DNA from: Flavobacterium haoranii
GTDB lineage: Bacteria; Bacteroidota; Bacteroidia; Flavobacteriales; Flavobacteriaceae
Assembly (NCBI RefSeq): GCF_009363055.1
Contig: NZ_CP045292.1
Span: forward strand, 2,604,001 to 2,668,000
Length of the DNA: 64,000 nucleotides
Direction: 5' to 3'
Of the stretch, positions 26,715 through 35,381 are shown piece by piece. Position numbers and translations under genes: made by a program. A model generated the notes under the pieces. It was not told the DNA's origin. It made no database searches and was given only the letters and a program-made list of their open reading frames with translations. Position 1 is the stretch's first letter; the number at the start of each line of letters is the position of its first letter.

Positions 26715-27671
26715 ATGAAAGTTATAGATCATATAAATAATGCAAACGGAAAGACGTTGTTTTCTTTCGAAATTATTCCGCCTCAAAAAGGTTCAAGTAT
26801 TCAAGAACTCTACGATAATATTGATCCGTTAATGGAATTTAAACCGCCTTTTATTGATGTAACAACATCGCGTGAAGAATTTGTTTATAAAGACAAAGGA
26901 AACGGTTTGTTAGAAAGAAGAATTACTCGCATGCGCCCAGGAACTGTTGGTATTTGTGCTGCTATTCAACATAAATATAAAGTTGATACAGTGCCACATG
27001 TTTTATGTGGTGGTTTTTCAAGAGAAGAAACTGAATATCTATTGGTTGATTGTCAATATTTAGGTATAGATAACGTGATGGCTTTGCGTGGTGATGCTAT
27101 GAAAGGAGAGAAGTATTTTGAACCTTCAAAGGGTGGACATACTTACGCAACTGACCTTGTAAAACAAATTAAAGATTTAAACAAAGGAAAATATCTTCAT
27201 GAAGTAATTGAAACATCTAACAGTTCGGATTTTTGCATTGGTGTAGCTGGCTATCCTGAAAAGCATATTGAAGCGCCTTCTATGAACTATGATATGAAAT
27301 GGTTAAAGCAAAAAGTAGATGCAGGAGCCGATTATATTGTAACCCAAATGTTTTTTGATAACCAAAAGTATTTTGAATTTGTAGACAAAGCAAGAGCAGC
27401 TGGAATCAATGTTCCAATTATTCCAGGTATTAAACCAATTGCAACTAAAAGACATTTACAATTATTACCACAAGTTTTTAAAATTGATTTACCAGAAGAT
27501 TTGATTGACGCAGTATCAGATTGTAAAAATAATGAAGAAGTCCGTCAAGTAGGTGTAGAATGGGCAATTACACAGTCAAGAGAGCTTTTAGAGGCTAAAG
27601 TTCCAGTGTTACATTATTACTCTATGGGAAAATCTGATAACATTAAAAATATTGCATCATCAATATTTTAA
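26715..27671 (+). CDS. metF: Methylenetetrahydrofolate reductase
   Basis: FAD enzyme reducing 5,10-methylene-THF to 5-methyl-THF, the methyl donor for MetH. 318 residues, with FSFEIIPPQKGSSIQEL at the start (catalytic Glu in FEIIPP), FIDVTTSREEF near 51, NVMALRGDAMKGEKYF near 126, DFCIGVAGYPEKHIEAPS near 178, and GADYIVTQMFFDNQKYFEF near 212. Starts 1 bp after the metH stop, so it is the last gene of the riboswitch-controlled unit. A strong terminator follows. Confidence 0.96.
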   Translation: MKVIDHINNANGKTLFSFEIIPPQKGSSIQELYDNIDPLMEFKPPFIDVTTSREEFVYKDKGNGLLERRITRMRPGTVGICAAIQHKYKVDTVPHVLCGGFSREETEYLLVDCQYLGIDNVMALRGDAMKGEKYFEPSKGGHTYATDLVKQIKDLNKGKYLHEVIETSNSSDFCIGVAGYPEKHIEAPSMNYDMKWLKQKVDAGADYIVTQMFFDNQKYFEFVDKARAAGINVPIIPGIKPIATKRHLQLLPQVFKIDLPEDLIDAVSDCKNNEEVRQVGVEWAITQSRELLEAKVPVLHYYSMGKSDNIKNIASSIF

Positions 27672-27673
27672 TA

Positions 27674-27700
27674 AAAAACCTTCTTCATGAAGGTTTTTTT
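27674..27700 (+). terminator. Terminator after metF
   Basis: AAAAAACCTTC (27674-27684) pairs with GAAGGTTTTTT (27690-27700) around TTCAT. Confidence 0.9.
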
Positions 27701-27703
27701 ATG

Positions 27704-27986
27704 TTCTAATAACATTCTCTTAATTTACCTACATTAAGTTTGTCAAAATATCGACAACTTACATTAAAATCAGATTAAGTGTATTTTTCAAAATAATTTA
27801 AAGTTTGTGTTAAAATCGTATTTATTATTTTGTTTTTTACTCTTAAAAAATTAATTGGACTAATAAATTCTTAAAAATTTAGTTAAAAAATTATCTGATT
27901 AATGAAGGCTTGTGATTTTTTTGAAAAAATATTTTTTAAAGTAATAAAAAAAGTCGTAATTTAGGAATACTTAAAAGCCAGATGTT
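27704..27986. other. AT-rich intergenic stretch, no gene seen
   Basis: About 280 bases without a supported ORF or repeat. A weak promoter-like pair, TTTG (27804-27807) with TTATTTTG (27825-27832) at 17-nt spacing, lies 155 nt before the next gene. Nothing else can be supported. Confidence 0.4.
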
Positions 27987-28376
27987 ATGAAGAAATTACT
28001 TTACACTTTCGTTATTTTGTTTGTAGCGAATATTACTTTCGCTGGGGAACTTGATTCAATTTTATCTGAAGCTAGAACTTTAAAAGCAAAAAAAGACTAT
28101 ACAGAGGCCATCAAAACTTTTGAGAAGTATATAAAGTTGGCTAAAAACGAAAATTTGAAAGACGTTTATGTAGAAATTGCAAATTGTAATTTTTATTTAG
28201 GGAAAAAAGATATAGCTGTAAAGTATATAAAAAAAGCTATAACAGATTATGGTTTTAAAGAGAGTGATTTTATTTATAACCCAGCAATCGATGCGCAATT
28301 ATCTGACTATGCTTTAGCCCAAGTTTATGATGAATTAGACAAATTACAAAATAGGTACTTAGCTACTAACGATTAA
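27987..28376 (+). CDS. Small exported TPR-like protein
   Basis: A 129-residue protein with signal peptide MKKLLYTFVILFVANITFAG. The mature part contains TPR-like helix pairs: ILSEARTLKAKKDYTEAIKTFEKYIKLAKNENLKDVYVEIANCNFYLGKKDIAVKYIKKAI. It has no catalytic signature and no assigned function. It stands alone between a 280-bp AT-rich gap and a bidirectional terminator shared with gldA. Possibly a periplasmic adaptor. Confidence 0.7.
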   Translation: MKKLLYTFVILFVANITFAGELDSILSEARTLKAKKDYTEAIKTFEKYIKLAKNENLKDVYVEIANCNFYLGKKDIAVKYIKKAITDYGFKESDFIYNPAIDAQLSDYALAQVYDELDKLQNRYLATND

Positions 28377-28380
28377 AAAA

Positions 28381-28410
28381 ATGAGTGTTTTAAAACACTC
28401 ATTTTTTTTT
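28381..28410. terminator. Bidirectional terminator between TPR gene and gldA
   Basis: ATGAGTGTTTTAAAACACTC followed by AT and a T-run; a perfect 11-bp palindrome (28381-28402) with A-run on the left. The gldA stop lies inside it. Confidence 0.88.
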
Positions 28411-29301
28411 GGTCTTTTCTCTAAAAATGTCCTCAAGTTTTTTAGTCTTTTTAGACATTTGTAAAATCTTTAAATTATTAGCTTGGGCAAAGTCAAATAC
28501 TTTTGGTCTCATATCTTCTAAAGATTCAAAAGTTAATTCCCAATTTATATTATCTGAGGTTTGTTTGTTAATTAGATTTTCAAATTCAATCAAAGTTTCA
28601 TCTATTAAAATATCAAATTCAACTTCTATAATTTGATGTTCAATTTCATTTTTGGTTAAAGATTGAAGCGATTTATCTTCTACAAGTTCTCCTTTATTAA
28701 TAATGATAACTCTATCACAAATGGCTTCCACTTCTTGCATAATGTGTGTTGAAAGAAAGACAGTTTTATTTTTTCCAACATTTTTAATCAATTCTCTAAT
28801 TTCAACTAATTGATTTGGATCTAATCCTGTTGTTGGTTCATCTAAAATTAAAACTTCTGGATCGTGTAATAAAGCACAAGCTAACCCTACTCTTTGTCTA
28901 TATCCTTTTGAAAGTTGACCAATTTTTTTATGACTTTCTGGAGTTAACCCAGTTAATGCAATTACTTCATCAATTCTTGAAGAGGAAACTTTATATACAT
29001 CTGCATTAAAAGCTAAGTATTCTCTAATGTATAAATCTAAATATAATGGATTATGTTCTGGTAAATAGCCAACGGATTTTTGAACATCTTTTGACTGAGT
29101 CAAAACATCAAAACCATTTACTTCTGCTTTTCCTTCATCAGCTGAAAGATAAGTAGTTAAAATTTTCATTAAAGTAGATTTTCCAGCGCCATTTGGACCC
29201 AAAAATCCAACAATTTCACCTTTTTTTATTGTAAAAGAAATCGAATCTAGGGCTTTTTGGTCACCATAAAATTTAGAGATGTTTTCAACTACTATCGACA
29301 T
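28399..29301 (-). CDS. gldA: Gliding-motility-type ABC transporter ATP-binding protein GldA
   Basis: ABC ATPase of 300 residues. Walker A GFLGPNGAGKSTLMKIL near residue 32, Q-loop region VGYLPEHNPLYLDLYIREYLAFNADVY near 77, signature QLSKGYRQRVGLACALLHDP near 128, Walker B EVLILDEPTTGLDP near 150, H-loop STHIMQEVEAICDRVIIINKG. The N-terminus MSIVVENISKFYGDQKALDSISF and the C-terminal KTKKLEDIFREKTKK match GldA, needed for gliding in F. johnsoniae. Its membrane partners GldF and GldG are not in this window, which is the usual arrangement. The function in this strain as gliding or another export role is inferred. Confidence 0.9.
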   Translation of the reverse strand: MSIVVENISKFYGDQKALDSISFTIKKGEIVGFLGPNGAGKSTLMKILTTYLSADEGKAEVNGFDVLTQSKDVQKSVGYLPEHNPLYLDLYIREYLAFNADVYKVSSSRIDEVIALTGLTPESHKKIGQLSKGYRQRVGLACALLHDPEVLILDEPTTGLDPNQLVEIRELIKNVGKNKTVFLSTHIMQEVEAICDRVIIINKGELVEDKSLQSLTKNEIEHQIIEVEFDILIDETLIEFENLINKQTSDNINWELTFESLEDMRPKVFDFAQANNLKILQMSKKTKKLEDIFREKTKKK

Positions 29302-29317
29302 ATTGATTACTTTTTAG

Positions 29318-29325
29318 CAAATGTA
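29318..29325 (-). promoter_or_regulatory. gldA -7 element
   Basis: CAAATGTA on the + strand, which is TACATTTG on the - strand, 17 nt before the gldA ATG. No clear TTTG at the proper distance. Confidence 0.45.
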
Positions 29326-29419
29326 AAAAAATAACTTACATATAAATAATATTAAAGTATGTTAAAAAATCTATTTTGTTTAATAAAAATAGTAAATTTG
29401 TTAAACAAAAAATTTAATT

Positions 29420-30075
29420 ATGGCAACTAAAAAGAAAAAATAACATCCGAAACAATTTCAGATAATTACATTGAATTTGTTCTTACAAATGGAAAAATGC
29501 CAAATTCAGTTTATGAATTTGCAAAAAGTAATGGTTTTGAAGAAGCTGAATTTTATCAATTTTTTGCGTCTTTTGAACAAATTGAACAAGATTTTTTCAA
29601 ACAAATGTTCAATTACACTTTTTCAATGATTCAAAAATCAGACGATTATGAAGCTTATGATGCAAAACAGAAATTGTCGGTTTTTTATTTTACTTTTTTT
29701 GAAGTAGCAACAGCAAATAGAAGTTTTGTAAATTATCTATTGGTTCAAGAAAAGAATAAATTAAAATCGTTATCTAAACTAAAATCACTTAGAACTTCTT
29801 ATTTGGAATTTGCGAAAGCGATTTTAGAGAATCCAATTAAATCAGATATTGAAAGGTTCAATAAAGTGCAAAGTAGAGTTTTAGTTGAAGGAGCTTGGGC
29901 TCAGTTTTTAGCAATTTTAAAATATTGGTTAGATGATACTTCACCAAATTTTGAAAAAACAGATGTTTTTATTGAAAAATCGGTGAAAGCAAGCTTTGAT
30001 GTTTTGTATAATGTGCCTTTTGAAAGCGTTTTAGATTTTGGAAAATTTCTTTGGAAAGAGAAAATGAATATGTAA
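29420..30075 (+). CDS. TetR-family transcriptional regulator, frameshifted in HTH region
   Basis: The ATG at 29420 gives MATKKK and then hits a stop. The A-run at 29435-29440 has 6 bases; 7 would join it to ITSETISDNYIEFVLTNG and the downstream frame (PNSVYEFAKSNGFEEAEFYQFFASFEQIEQDFFKQMF), which is the helix-turn-helix of a TetR-type regulator. The C-terminal part to residue ~217 is helical with no recognised ligand motif. As read, the first in-frame ATG is at 29497. An exact TAAATTTG -7 element lies at 29393-29400. Followed 10 bp later by the ABC1 kinase gene, which it may regulate or work with. Confidence 0.75.
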
Positions 30076-30085
30076 TTAGAAAGAA

Positions 30086-31393
30086 ATGAAAAAAATTGAT
30101 TCCATTCCAACCAATAAAATTGAACGTGTTGCCAAATTGGTTACAACAGGAGCAAAAGTTGGTGGAAATTACTTAAAATATTATGGCGAAAAAGTCATAA
30201 ATCCTTCGTTAACCAAAGATAAATTGCACGAAGAAAACGCAACGGATATTTACGATGGATTAAAAGAACTCAAAGGAAGTGCACTGAAAGTTGCTCAAAT
30301 GCTCAGCATGGAAAAAAACCTTTTGCCCAAATCGTATGTAGAAAAATTTTCATTATCGCAATTTTCTGTGCCTCCTTTATCAGCACCATTGGTTCGTAAA
30401 ACATTTAAAAATTATTTCAAGCAATATCCAGAGGATTTATTCGATTCTTTTTCTCCCGACTCCATAAATGCAGCAAGTATTGGTCAAGTACACCAAGCGG
30501 AAAAAGACGGAAAAAAATTAGCAGTTAAAATTCAATATCCTGGTGTTCGAGATAGTATTAAAACGGATATTGCTTTGGTAAAACCAGTAGCAGTTAGAAT
30601 GTTTAATTTACAAGGAACTTCTGATGAATATTTTCAAGAAGTGGAAGATAAATTAACGGAAGAAACAGATTATCAATTAGAACTTTCGCAAAGTGAACAA
30701 ACAAGAAAAGATTGTGCTGTTATTGAAAATTTAAAGTTTCCAAAATACTATCCTGAATATTCTTGTGAACGAATCATCACCATGGATTGGATGAAAGGTG
30801 TGCATCTTTCTGAGTTTTGTGAAAAGGAAACTTCACAAGAAAAAAGAGATAAAATTGGGCAAACTTTATGGAATTTTTACATGTTCCAAATTCATAAATT
30901 GAAAAAATTTCATGCCGATCCACATCCAGGAAACTTTTTAGTAGATGAAAATGCGAACTTAATCGCGATTGATTTTGGTTGTATGAAAGAAATTCCAGAT
31001 TCGTTTTACAAACCGTATTTTGAAGTAGCTACTCCAGAAGCACTTGCGGATAAAGAATATTTCGAAGCAAAATTATACGAATTAGAAATTTTAAAAGAAA
31101 CCGATTCAGTTAAAGAGAAAGAGTTTTTCTCTAAAATGTTTCACGAATTATTATCGGTTTTTACACAACCCGTCCAAGCGGAAGAATTCGATTTTTCAAA
31201 CCCAACATTTTTTGCACAAATCGCTGCATTAAGTGAGAAGTTTTCAAATGATAAAACACTTCGAAAAATGAACGGAAGTAGAGGTTCGAAACACTTTATA
31301 TATGTAAACCGAACATTTTTTGGTTTGTACAACTTAATGTTCGATATAAAAGCAAAAATAAAAGTAAACGATTTTGAAAAATATTTAAAATAA
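30086..31393 (+). CDS. ABC1/UbiB (AarF) family atypical kinase
   Basis: 435-residue member of the UbiB/ADCK atypical kinase family. Hallmarks: KGSALKVAQMLSME near residue 58 (the KxGQ-type inhibitory region), the alanine-rich loop SINAASIGQVHQAEKDGKKLAVKIQYPG near 128, EEVEDKLTEETDYQLE near 190, catalytic FHADPHPGNFLVD near 272 and the DFG motif IAIDFGCMKEIP near 289. Ubiquinone is not made in this lineage, so a role in quinone synthesis is doubtful; lipid-related or isoprenoid roles have been proposed for the family. Co-directional with the TetR gene and upstream of the photolyase cluster. Confidence 0.9.
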   Translation: MKKIDSIPTNKIERVAKLVTTGAKVGGNYLKYYGEKVINPSLTKDKLHEENATDIYDGLKELKGSALKVAQMLSMEKNLLPKSYVEKFSLSQFSVPPLSAPLVRKTFKNYFKQYPEDLFDSFSPDSINAASIGQVHQAEKDGKKLAVKIQYPGVRDSIKTDIALVKPVAVRMFNLQGTSDEYFQEVEDKLTEETDYQLELSQSEQTRKDCAVIENLKFPKYYPEYSCERIITMDWMKGVHLSEFCEKETSQEKRDKIGQTLWNFYMFQIHKLKKFHADPHPGNFLVDENANLIAIDFGCMKEIPDSFYKPYFEVATPEALADKEYFEAKLYELEILKETDSVKEKEFFSKMFHELLSVFTQPVQAEEFDFSNPTFFAQIAALSEKFSNDKTLRKMNGSRGSKHFIYVNRTFFGLYNLMFDIKAKIKVNDFEKYLK

Positions 31394-31398
31394 ATTGT

Positions 31399-31422
31399 CC
31401 CCTTGAGGGGACTTTAGGGGTG
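31399..31422. repeat. CCCC-TTGA-GGGG repeat between ABC1 kinase and DUF2256
   Basis: CCCCTTGAGGGG (a 4-bp G:C hairpin) followed by ACTTTAGGGGTG. Unusually G+C-rich for this genome. I recall very similar 'CCCCTTTAGGGG...TTAGGGG' words dispersed in Bacteroidota genomes. Confidence 0.5.
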
Positions 31423-31427
31423 TAAAA

Positions 31428-31577
31428 ATGAATAAAAATTCATTTAAAGGCAATAAATCCTATTTACCAACTAAGGTTTGTTTAGTTTGTGAGCGACCTT
31501 TTTCATGGCGAAAAAAATGGGCAAAGAATTGGGAGGAAGTCAAATATTGTAGTGATGCATGTAGAAAAAAGAAATAA
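31428..31577 (+). CDS. DUF2256 small zinc-ribbon protein
   Basis: A 49-residue protein beginning MNKNSFKGNKSYLPTKVC. Two cysteine pairs are visible, CLVC (residues 18-21) and CSDAC (42-46), with SWRKKWAKNWEEVKYCSD between, which is the DUF2256 pattern. Function unknown. The family is repeatedly found next to cryptochrome/photolyase genes, as here, and its stop overlaps the CRY-DASH start by 23 bp, suggesting translational coupling. Confidence 0.88.
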   Translation: MNKNSFKGNKSYLPTKVCLVCERPFSWRKKWAKNWEEVKYCSDACRKKK

Positions 31578-32868
31578 AAAAATACTTTGGTTTCGAAATA
31601 ATCTTCGAACACACGATGCTTCTTATTGGAAATATATTGCTCCAGAGGATGAAGTAATTGCGGTGTATTGCATTGAACCGAATTGGTTACAACCAACTTG
31701 TTATGGTTGGAAGAAAATGGAAGTTTTCCGTGCAAAATTTTTATTAGAAACACTACATGTATTACAAGTAAATCTTTCCAAATTTGGTATTCAATTATAT
31801 GTTTTTCAAAAAACAGCATCGGAAGCATTTCGAGATATTTACAATGAATTCCCATTCGATACAATTATTTCTCAAAACGAATGGACTTCTGAAGAACGTG
31901 CCATAGAAAATGAAATTAAAACAACATTTCTAAATGTAAATTGGAATACATTTTATGATCAATTTTTAATTCATCCTGAAGATTTATCTTTTTCAATACA
32001 AGATTTACCAAATGTTTTCACAACTTATCGTAAAAAAGTAGAACAAAGTTGGAATGTTAAAAATTGTATTGAACTTCCAAATGAAAAATTTACTTCAGTC
32101 GAGTTATCTTTTTCAAAAGAAATTCCAACAGTAGAAGATTTAGGTTATGCATCGATATCAATAGATCATCGTTCCGCATTTCCATTTCAAGGAGGAGAGA
32201 ATAGTGCTTTAAAGCATTTGAAAAATTACATTTGGGAATTTCAACAAATAAAAACCTACAAAGAAACACGCAACGAACTTGTTGGTGTAAATTATAGTAC
32301 AAAATTTTCTGCTTGGTTGGCAAATGGATCTCTTTCACCAAGAATAATTTATCAGGAAATCAGAAAATTTGAAGAAGAAGTAATAGCAAACGAATCAACC
32401 TATTGGGTTTTGTTTGAATTATTGTGGCGCGATTTTTTCAAATGTGTAAGTTTAAAATTTGGCGATGCATTGTTTTACCAAAGTGGGATTTTAGATAGAA
32501 AGTATCATTGGAAACAAAACCCAACGATAATTCAAAATTGGATAGATGGTAAAACAGAATATGATTTTGTAAATGCCAACATGCTTGAATTGAAATTAAC
32601 AGGCTGGATGAGTAATCGTGGCCGACAAAATGTGGCGAGCTATTTTGCAAAAGAAAAAGAACAAGATTGGCGCATAGGTGCGAGTTACTTTGAGTCTATG
32701 TTGATTGACTACGATGTGCATTCCAATTATGGAAATTGGAATTATCTAGCAGGTGTAGGGAACGATCCTCGTGATCGAAAATTCAATATCGATTTACAAG
32801 CTAAAAATTACGATAGTTTTCATGTTTTTCGCAATTTATGGTTAACTAAAAATAAAGTAGAAGTATGA
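31555..32868 (+). CDS. CRY-DASH type cryptochrome / deoxyribodipyrimidine photolyase
   Basis: 437 residues from MHVEKRNKKILWFRNNLRTHD. A longer GTG-initiated frame from 31489 would lie almost entirely within DUF2256 and lacks the family start. N-terminal antenna-binding Rossmann domain (EVIAVYCIEP...FDTIISQNEWTSEERAIENEI), C-terminal FAD domain: FELLWRDFFKC near 300, LTGWMSNRGRQNVASYFAKE near 353 and DYDVHSNYGNWNYLAGVGNDPRD near 393. The 'NYGNWNYLAGVGNDPR' motif is diagnostic for the DASH clade, which repairs CPD in single-stranded DNA. Ends 4 bp into the next photolyase gene (ATGA overlap). Confidence 0.92.
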   Translation: MHVEKRNKKILWFRNNLRTHDASYWKYIAPEDEVIAVYCIEPNWLQPTCYGWKKMEVFRAKFLLETLHVLQVNLSKFGIQLYVFQKTASEAFRDIYNEFPFDTIISQNEWTSEERAIENEIKTTFLNVNWNTFYDQFLIHPEDLSFSIQDLPNVFTTYRKKVEQSWNVKNCIELPNEKFTSVELSFSKEIPTVEDLGYASISIDHRSAFPFQGGENSALKHLKNYIWEFQQIKTYKETRNELVGVNYSTKFSAWLANGSLSPRIIYQEIRKFEEEVIANESTYWVLFELLWRDFFKCVSLKFGDALFYQSGILDRKYHWKQNPTIIQNWIDGKTEYDFVNANMLELKLTGWMSNRGRQNVASYFAKEKEQDWRIGASYFESMLIDYDVHSNYGNWNYLAGVGNDPRDRKFNIDLQAKNYDSFHVFRNLWLTKNKVEV

Positions 32869-34391
32869 TTTTACGTATTATTTTAGGCGACCAACTCAAC
32901 CCAAATCATTCTTGGTTTAAAGAAAAAAATCAAGAAAATTATCTATATGCGATGATGGAATTGCGTTCGGAAACGGATTATGTAATGCATCATTACAAAA
33001 AAGTGATGGCGTTTTTCGATGCGATGCGAAATTTTCACCATTGGTTACAAACTCAAAAACTAAATACAGTTTATTATAAACTCACCGATAAAGAAAACAA
33101 ACAGAGTTTTACTGAAAATATTCAGTTTTTAATTGATAAATACAACATTGAAGAAGTTCATTATCAATTTCCAGATGAAAAAAGATTGTATGATGAATTC
33201 AAAGAACTAAAAACTAATAGTTCAATTGCTGTAAAAGCTTTTGATAGTGAACATTTTTATTGTTCATTACAAGAATTAGCGGAATTTGGAAAAGAAAAGA
33301 AATACGAACTACTAGAAAATTTTTATCGTTATGTAAGGAAGAAACATCATGTTTTACTTGAAAATGAAAAACCATTAGGCGGAAAATGGAATTATGATAC
33401 AGAAAATCGTAACAAATGGAAAGAAGCATTTAAGGTTCCAAAAGTCTTAACCTTTGATAATTCAGTTGATGAAATTATTACCGATTTAGAAGTAGCAAAA
33501 ATTGAAACGTTCGGTCAAAAAACTAAGATTTCTCAATTTCCAAATTCTAGAGAACAAGCATTAGCGCAGTTCGATTATTTTTTAAAGTATCTGTTGCCTC
33601 ATTTTGGGACGTATCAAGACGCTATGCATACTGAAGAAGTAATGCTTTTTCATTCAAATTTATCATTTGCTTTGAATGTAAAAATGATAAGTCCGAAAGA
33701 AATTGTAGAGAAAACCGAAGCTTATTTTTATGAAAACCAAGATGCAATCGAATTAGCACAAGTAGAAGGTTTTATTCGTCAAATAATTGGTTGGCGCGAA
33801 TATGTTCGCATGATGTATTGGAATCATTTCGATACAATGAAAAATGGAAATTTTTTAAATCACAATCGAAAATTGCCTGATGTTTATTGGACGGGAAAAT
33901 CAAAAATGAATTGTGTAGCAAATTGTGCTCAAAACTCCTTAGACAATGGATATGCACATCATATTCAGCGGTTAATGGTTTTAGGAAATTTTGCTTTGTT
34001 GATGGAAACCCAACCCGATGAGGTAGATGCATGGTATTTAGGAGTTTATGCTGATGCAATTGAATGGGTTCAATTACCAAATACGCGTGGCATGAGTCAG
34101 TTTGCTGATGGTGGAAAAATAGCGACTAAACCTTATGTATCTTCTGGAAATTATATCGACAAAATGAGTAATTATTGCTCTGATTGTAGTTACGATAAGA
34201 AAACGAAGTATGAAGAAAATAGCTGTCCGTTTAATAGTTTATACTGGAATTTTTTAGATCGAAACAGAGAAAAGTTACAAGAGAATAGAAGGATGAAAAT
34301 GATGTATGCACTGTTGCATAAAATGGATAAAACGGAATTGTCAAAAGCTTTAAAACGAGCAAACCATTTATTAGAAACTAGAAATTTTTAA
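32865..34391 (+). CDS. Iron-sulfur bacterial cryptochrome/photolyase (FeS-BCP, (6-4) photolyase type)
   Basis: 508 residues. Starts MILRIILGDQLNPNHSWF, typical of the PhrB/CryB clade. The C-terminal domain contains four cysteines that can bind [4Fe-4S]: one in NCVANCAQNSLDNGYAHHIQRLM near residue 350, then YCSDCSYDKKT near 437 and SCPFNSLYWNF near 453. FAD-site region IIGWREYVRMMYW near 307 and VYADAIEWVQLPNTRGMSQFADGG near 390. Clade members repair (6-4) photoproducts and use lumazine-type antenna. Both photolyases overlapping in one operon suggests joint repair of CPD and (6-4) lesions. Confidence 0.9.
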   Translation: MILRIILGDQLNPNHSWFKEKNQENYLYAMMELRSETDYVMHHYKKVMAFFDAMRNFHHWLQTQKLNTVYYKLTDKENKQSFTENIQFLIDKYNIEEVHYQFPDEKRLYDEFKELKTNSSIAVKAFDSEHFYCSLQELAEFGKEKKYELLENFYRYVRKKHHVLLENEKPLGGKWNYDTENRNKWKEAFKVPKVLTFDNSVDEIITDLEVAKIETFGQKTKISQFPNSREQALAQFDYFLKYLLPHFGTYQDAMHTEEVMLFHSNLSFALNVKMISPKEIVEKTEAYFYENQDAIELAQVEGFIRQIIGWREYVRMMYWNHFDTMKNGNFLNHNRKLPDVYWTGKSKMNCVANCAQNSLDNGYAHHIQRLMVLGNFALLMETQPDEVDAWYLGVYADAIEWVQLPNTRGMSQFADGGKIATKPYVSSGNYIDKMSNYCSDCSYDKKTKYEENSCPFNSLYWNFLDRNREKLQENRRMKMMYALLHKMDKTELSKALKRANHLLETRNF

Positions 34392-34395
34392 GATT

Positions 34396-34671
34396 TTGGA
34401 ACTAAATATTGAGCAAATAGATCGAATTATTGAAATGGCTTGGGAAGATAGAACACCTTTTGAAGCAATAGAATTTCAGTTTGGATTACCTGAAAAAGAA
34501 GTCATTAAATTAATGCGAACCGAATTAAAGCGTTCTTCTTTCAATCGTTGGCGCAAACGAGTAAATTCTGGCGTAAGTCAAAAGCATTTACACAAACGCA
34601 ATCCAGAAATAAATCGATTCAAATGTACCTTACAAAGACAAATAACAGGAAATAAAATAAGCAAAAGATGA
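34396..34671 (+). CDS. TIGR03643 / DUF2805 family protein
   Basis: 91 residues, with IEQIDRIIEMAWEDRTPFEAIEFQFGLPEKEVIKLMR at the N-terminus and a basic, Arg/Lys-rich C-terminus (RWRKRVNSGVSQKHLHKRNPEINRFKCTLQRQITGNKISKR). The first part could fold as a helix-turn-helix. The start is not an ATG; TTG at 34396 is the first useful one, 5 bp after the photolyase stop. The family is associated with photolyase clusters in marine and soil Bacteroidota. Function unknown. Overlaps the SDR gene by 4 bp. Confidence 0.85.
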   Translation: MELNIEQIDRIIEMAWEDRTPFEAIEFQFGLPEKEVIKLMRTELKRSSFNRWRKRVNSGVSQKHLHKRNPEINRFKCTLQRQITGNKISKR

Positions 34672-35351
34672 AAACATATTTAATAATTGGCGGAAGCAAA
34701 GGAATTACAAAAGAAGTAGTAAAACTACTTTCAGCAAATGGTGACTTTTGCTACATGATTTCGCAAACAAAACCCGATTTTGATTACAACGGCGAACATT
34801 TTTCATTAAATGTATTACAAGAGGAATTACCGCAATTGCCTCAATTAGACGGAATCGTTTATGGAGTAGGAACTATTAATTTAAAACCGTTTAATAGGTT
34901 GACGAATGAAGATTACAAAAACGATATGGAGGTCAATTTTTTTGGCGCAGTAAAAGTTATCCAAAATTATTTGCCTAGTTTAAAAGCTTCTGATAGTGCT
35001 AGTATAGTATTGTTCAGTTCAGTAGCGGCACAACGAGGTATGCCATTTCATGCCAGTATTGCAGCAGCAAAAGGAGCCGTAGAAGGTTTTACAAAAAGTC
35101 TTGCGGCAGAGTTGGCTCCAAAAATTAGAGTAAATGCCATTGCGCCATCAATTGTAAATACGCCTTTAGCTTCGGGAATTTTACGAAATGAAAAAATTGT
35201 AGAAAACATGGAGGCAAAACACCCACTTAAACGAATTTTACAACCCGAAGACGTGGCACAAACGGTTAAGTTTCTTTTAGGAGACGATTCAAAAGGAATA
35301 ACAGGGCAAATATTCATTCAAGATAACGGATTAATTTCTCTGAGTTATTGA
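34668..35351 (+). CDS. Short-chain dehydrogenase/reductase
   Basis: 227 residues, Rossmann fold. Cofactor motif YLIIGGSKGITKEVVKLL (residues 3-20, variant of TGxxxGxG), DGIVYGVG (NNAG-like) near 62, the active-site Ser in VLFSSVAAQRGMPFHASIAAAKGAVEGF near 115-142. The canonical YxxxK is HASIAAAKG here: the tyrosine position appears replaced (SIAAAK), so catalysis may be altered. C-terminus includes RVNAIAPSIVNTPL near 150 and GQIFIQDNGLISL. In the photolyase operon; substrate unknown, possibly pterin-related given folE next door. Confidence 0.8.
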   Translation: MKTYLIIGGSKGITKEVVKLLSANGDFCYMISQTKPDFDYNGEHFSLNVLQEELPQLPQLDGIVYGVGTINLKPFNRLTNEDYKNDMEVNFFGAVKVIQNYLPSLKASDSASIVLFSSVAAQRGMPFHASIAAAKGAVEGFTKSLAAELAPKIRVNAIAPSIVNTPLASGILRNEKIVENMEAKHPLKRILQPEDVAQTVKFLLGDDSKGITGQIFIQDNGLISLSY

Positions 35352-35381
35352 TCTTTTTAGTAATACAAAAAAACAAATGCT

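Noticed and set aside
27704-27986. Small gene or RNA in the AT-rich gap after metF
   Set aside because: No ORF with a reasonable start, no G+C-rich hairpin and no conserved-looking block could be supported.
31489-31554. Longer CRY-DASH reading frame from a GTG at 31489
   Set aside because: It would lie within the DUF2256 gene, which has clear cysteine motifs, and the extra 22 residues have no resemblance to the photolyase N-terminus. ATG at 31555 is preferred.
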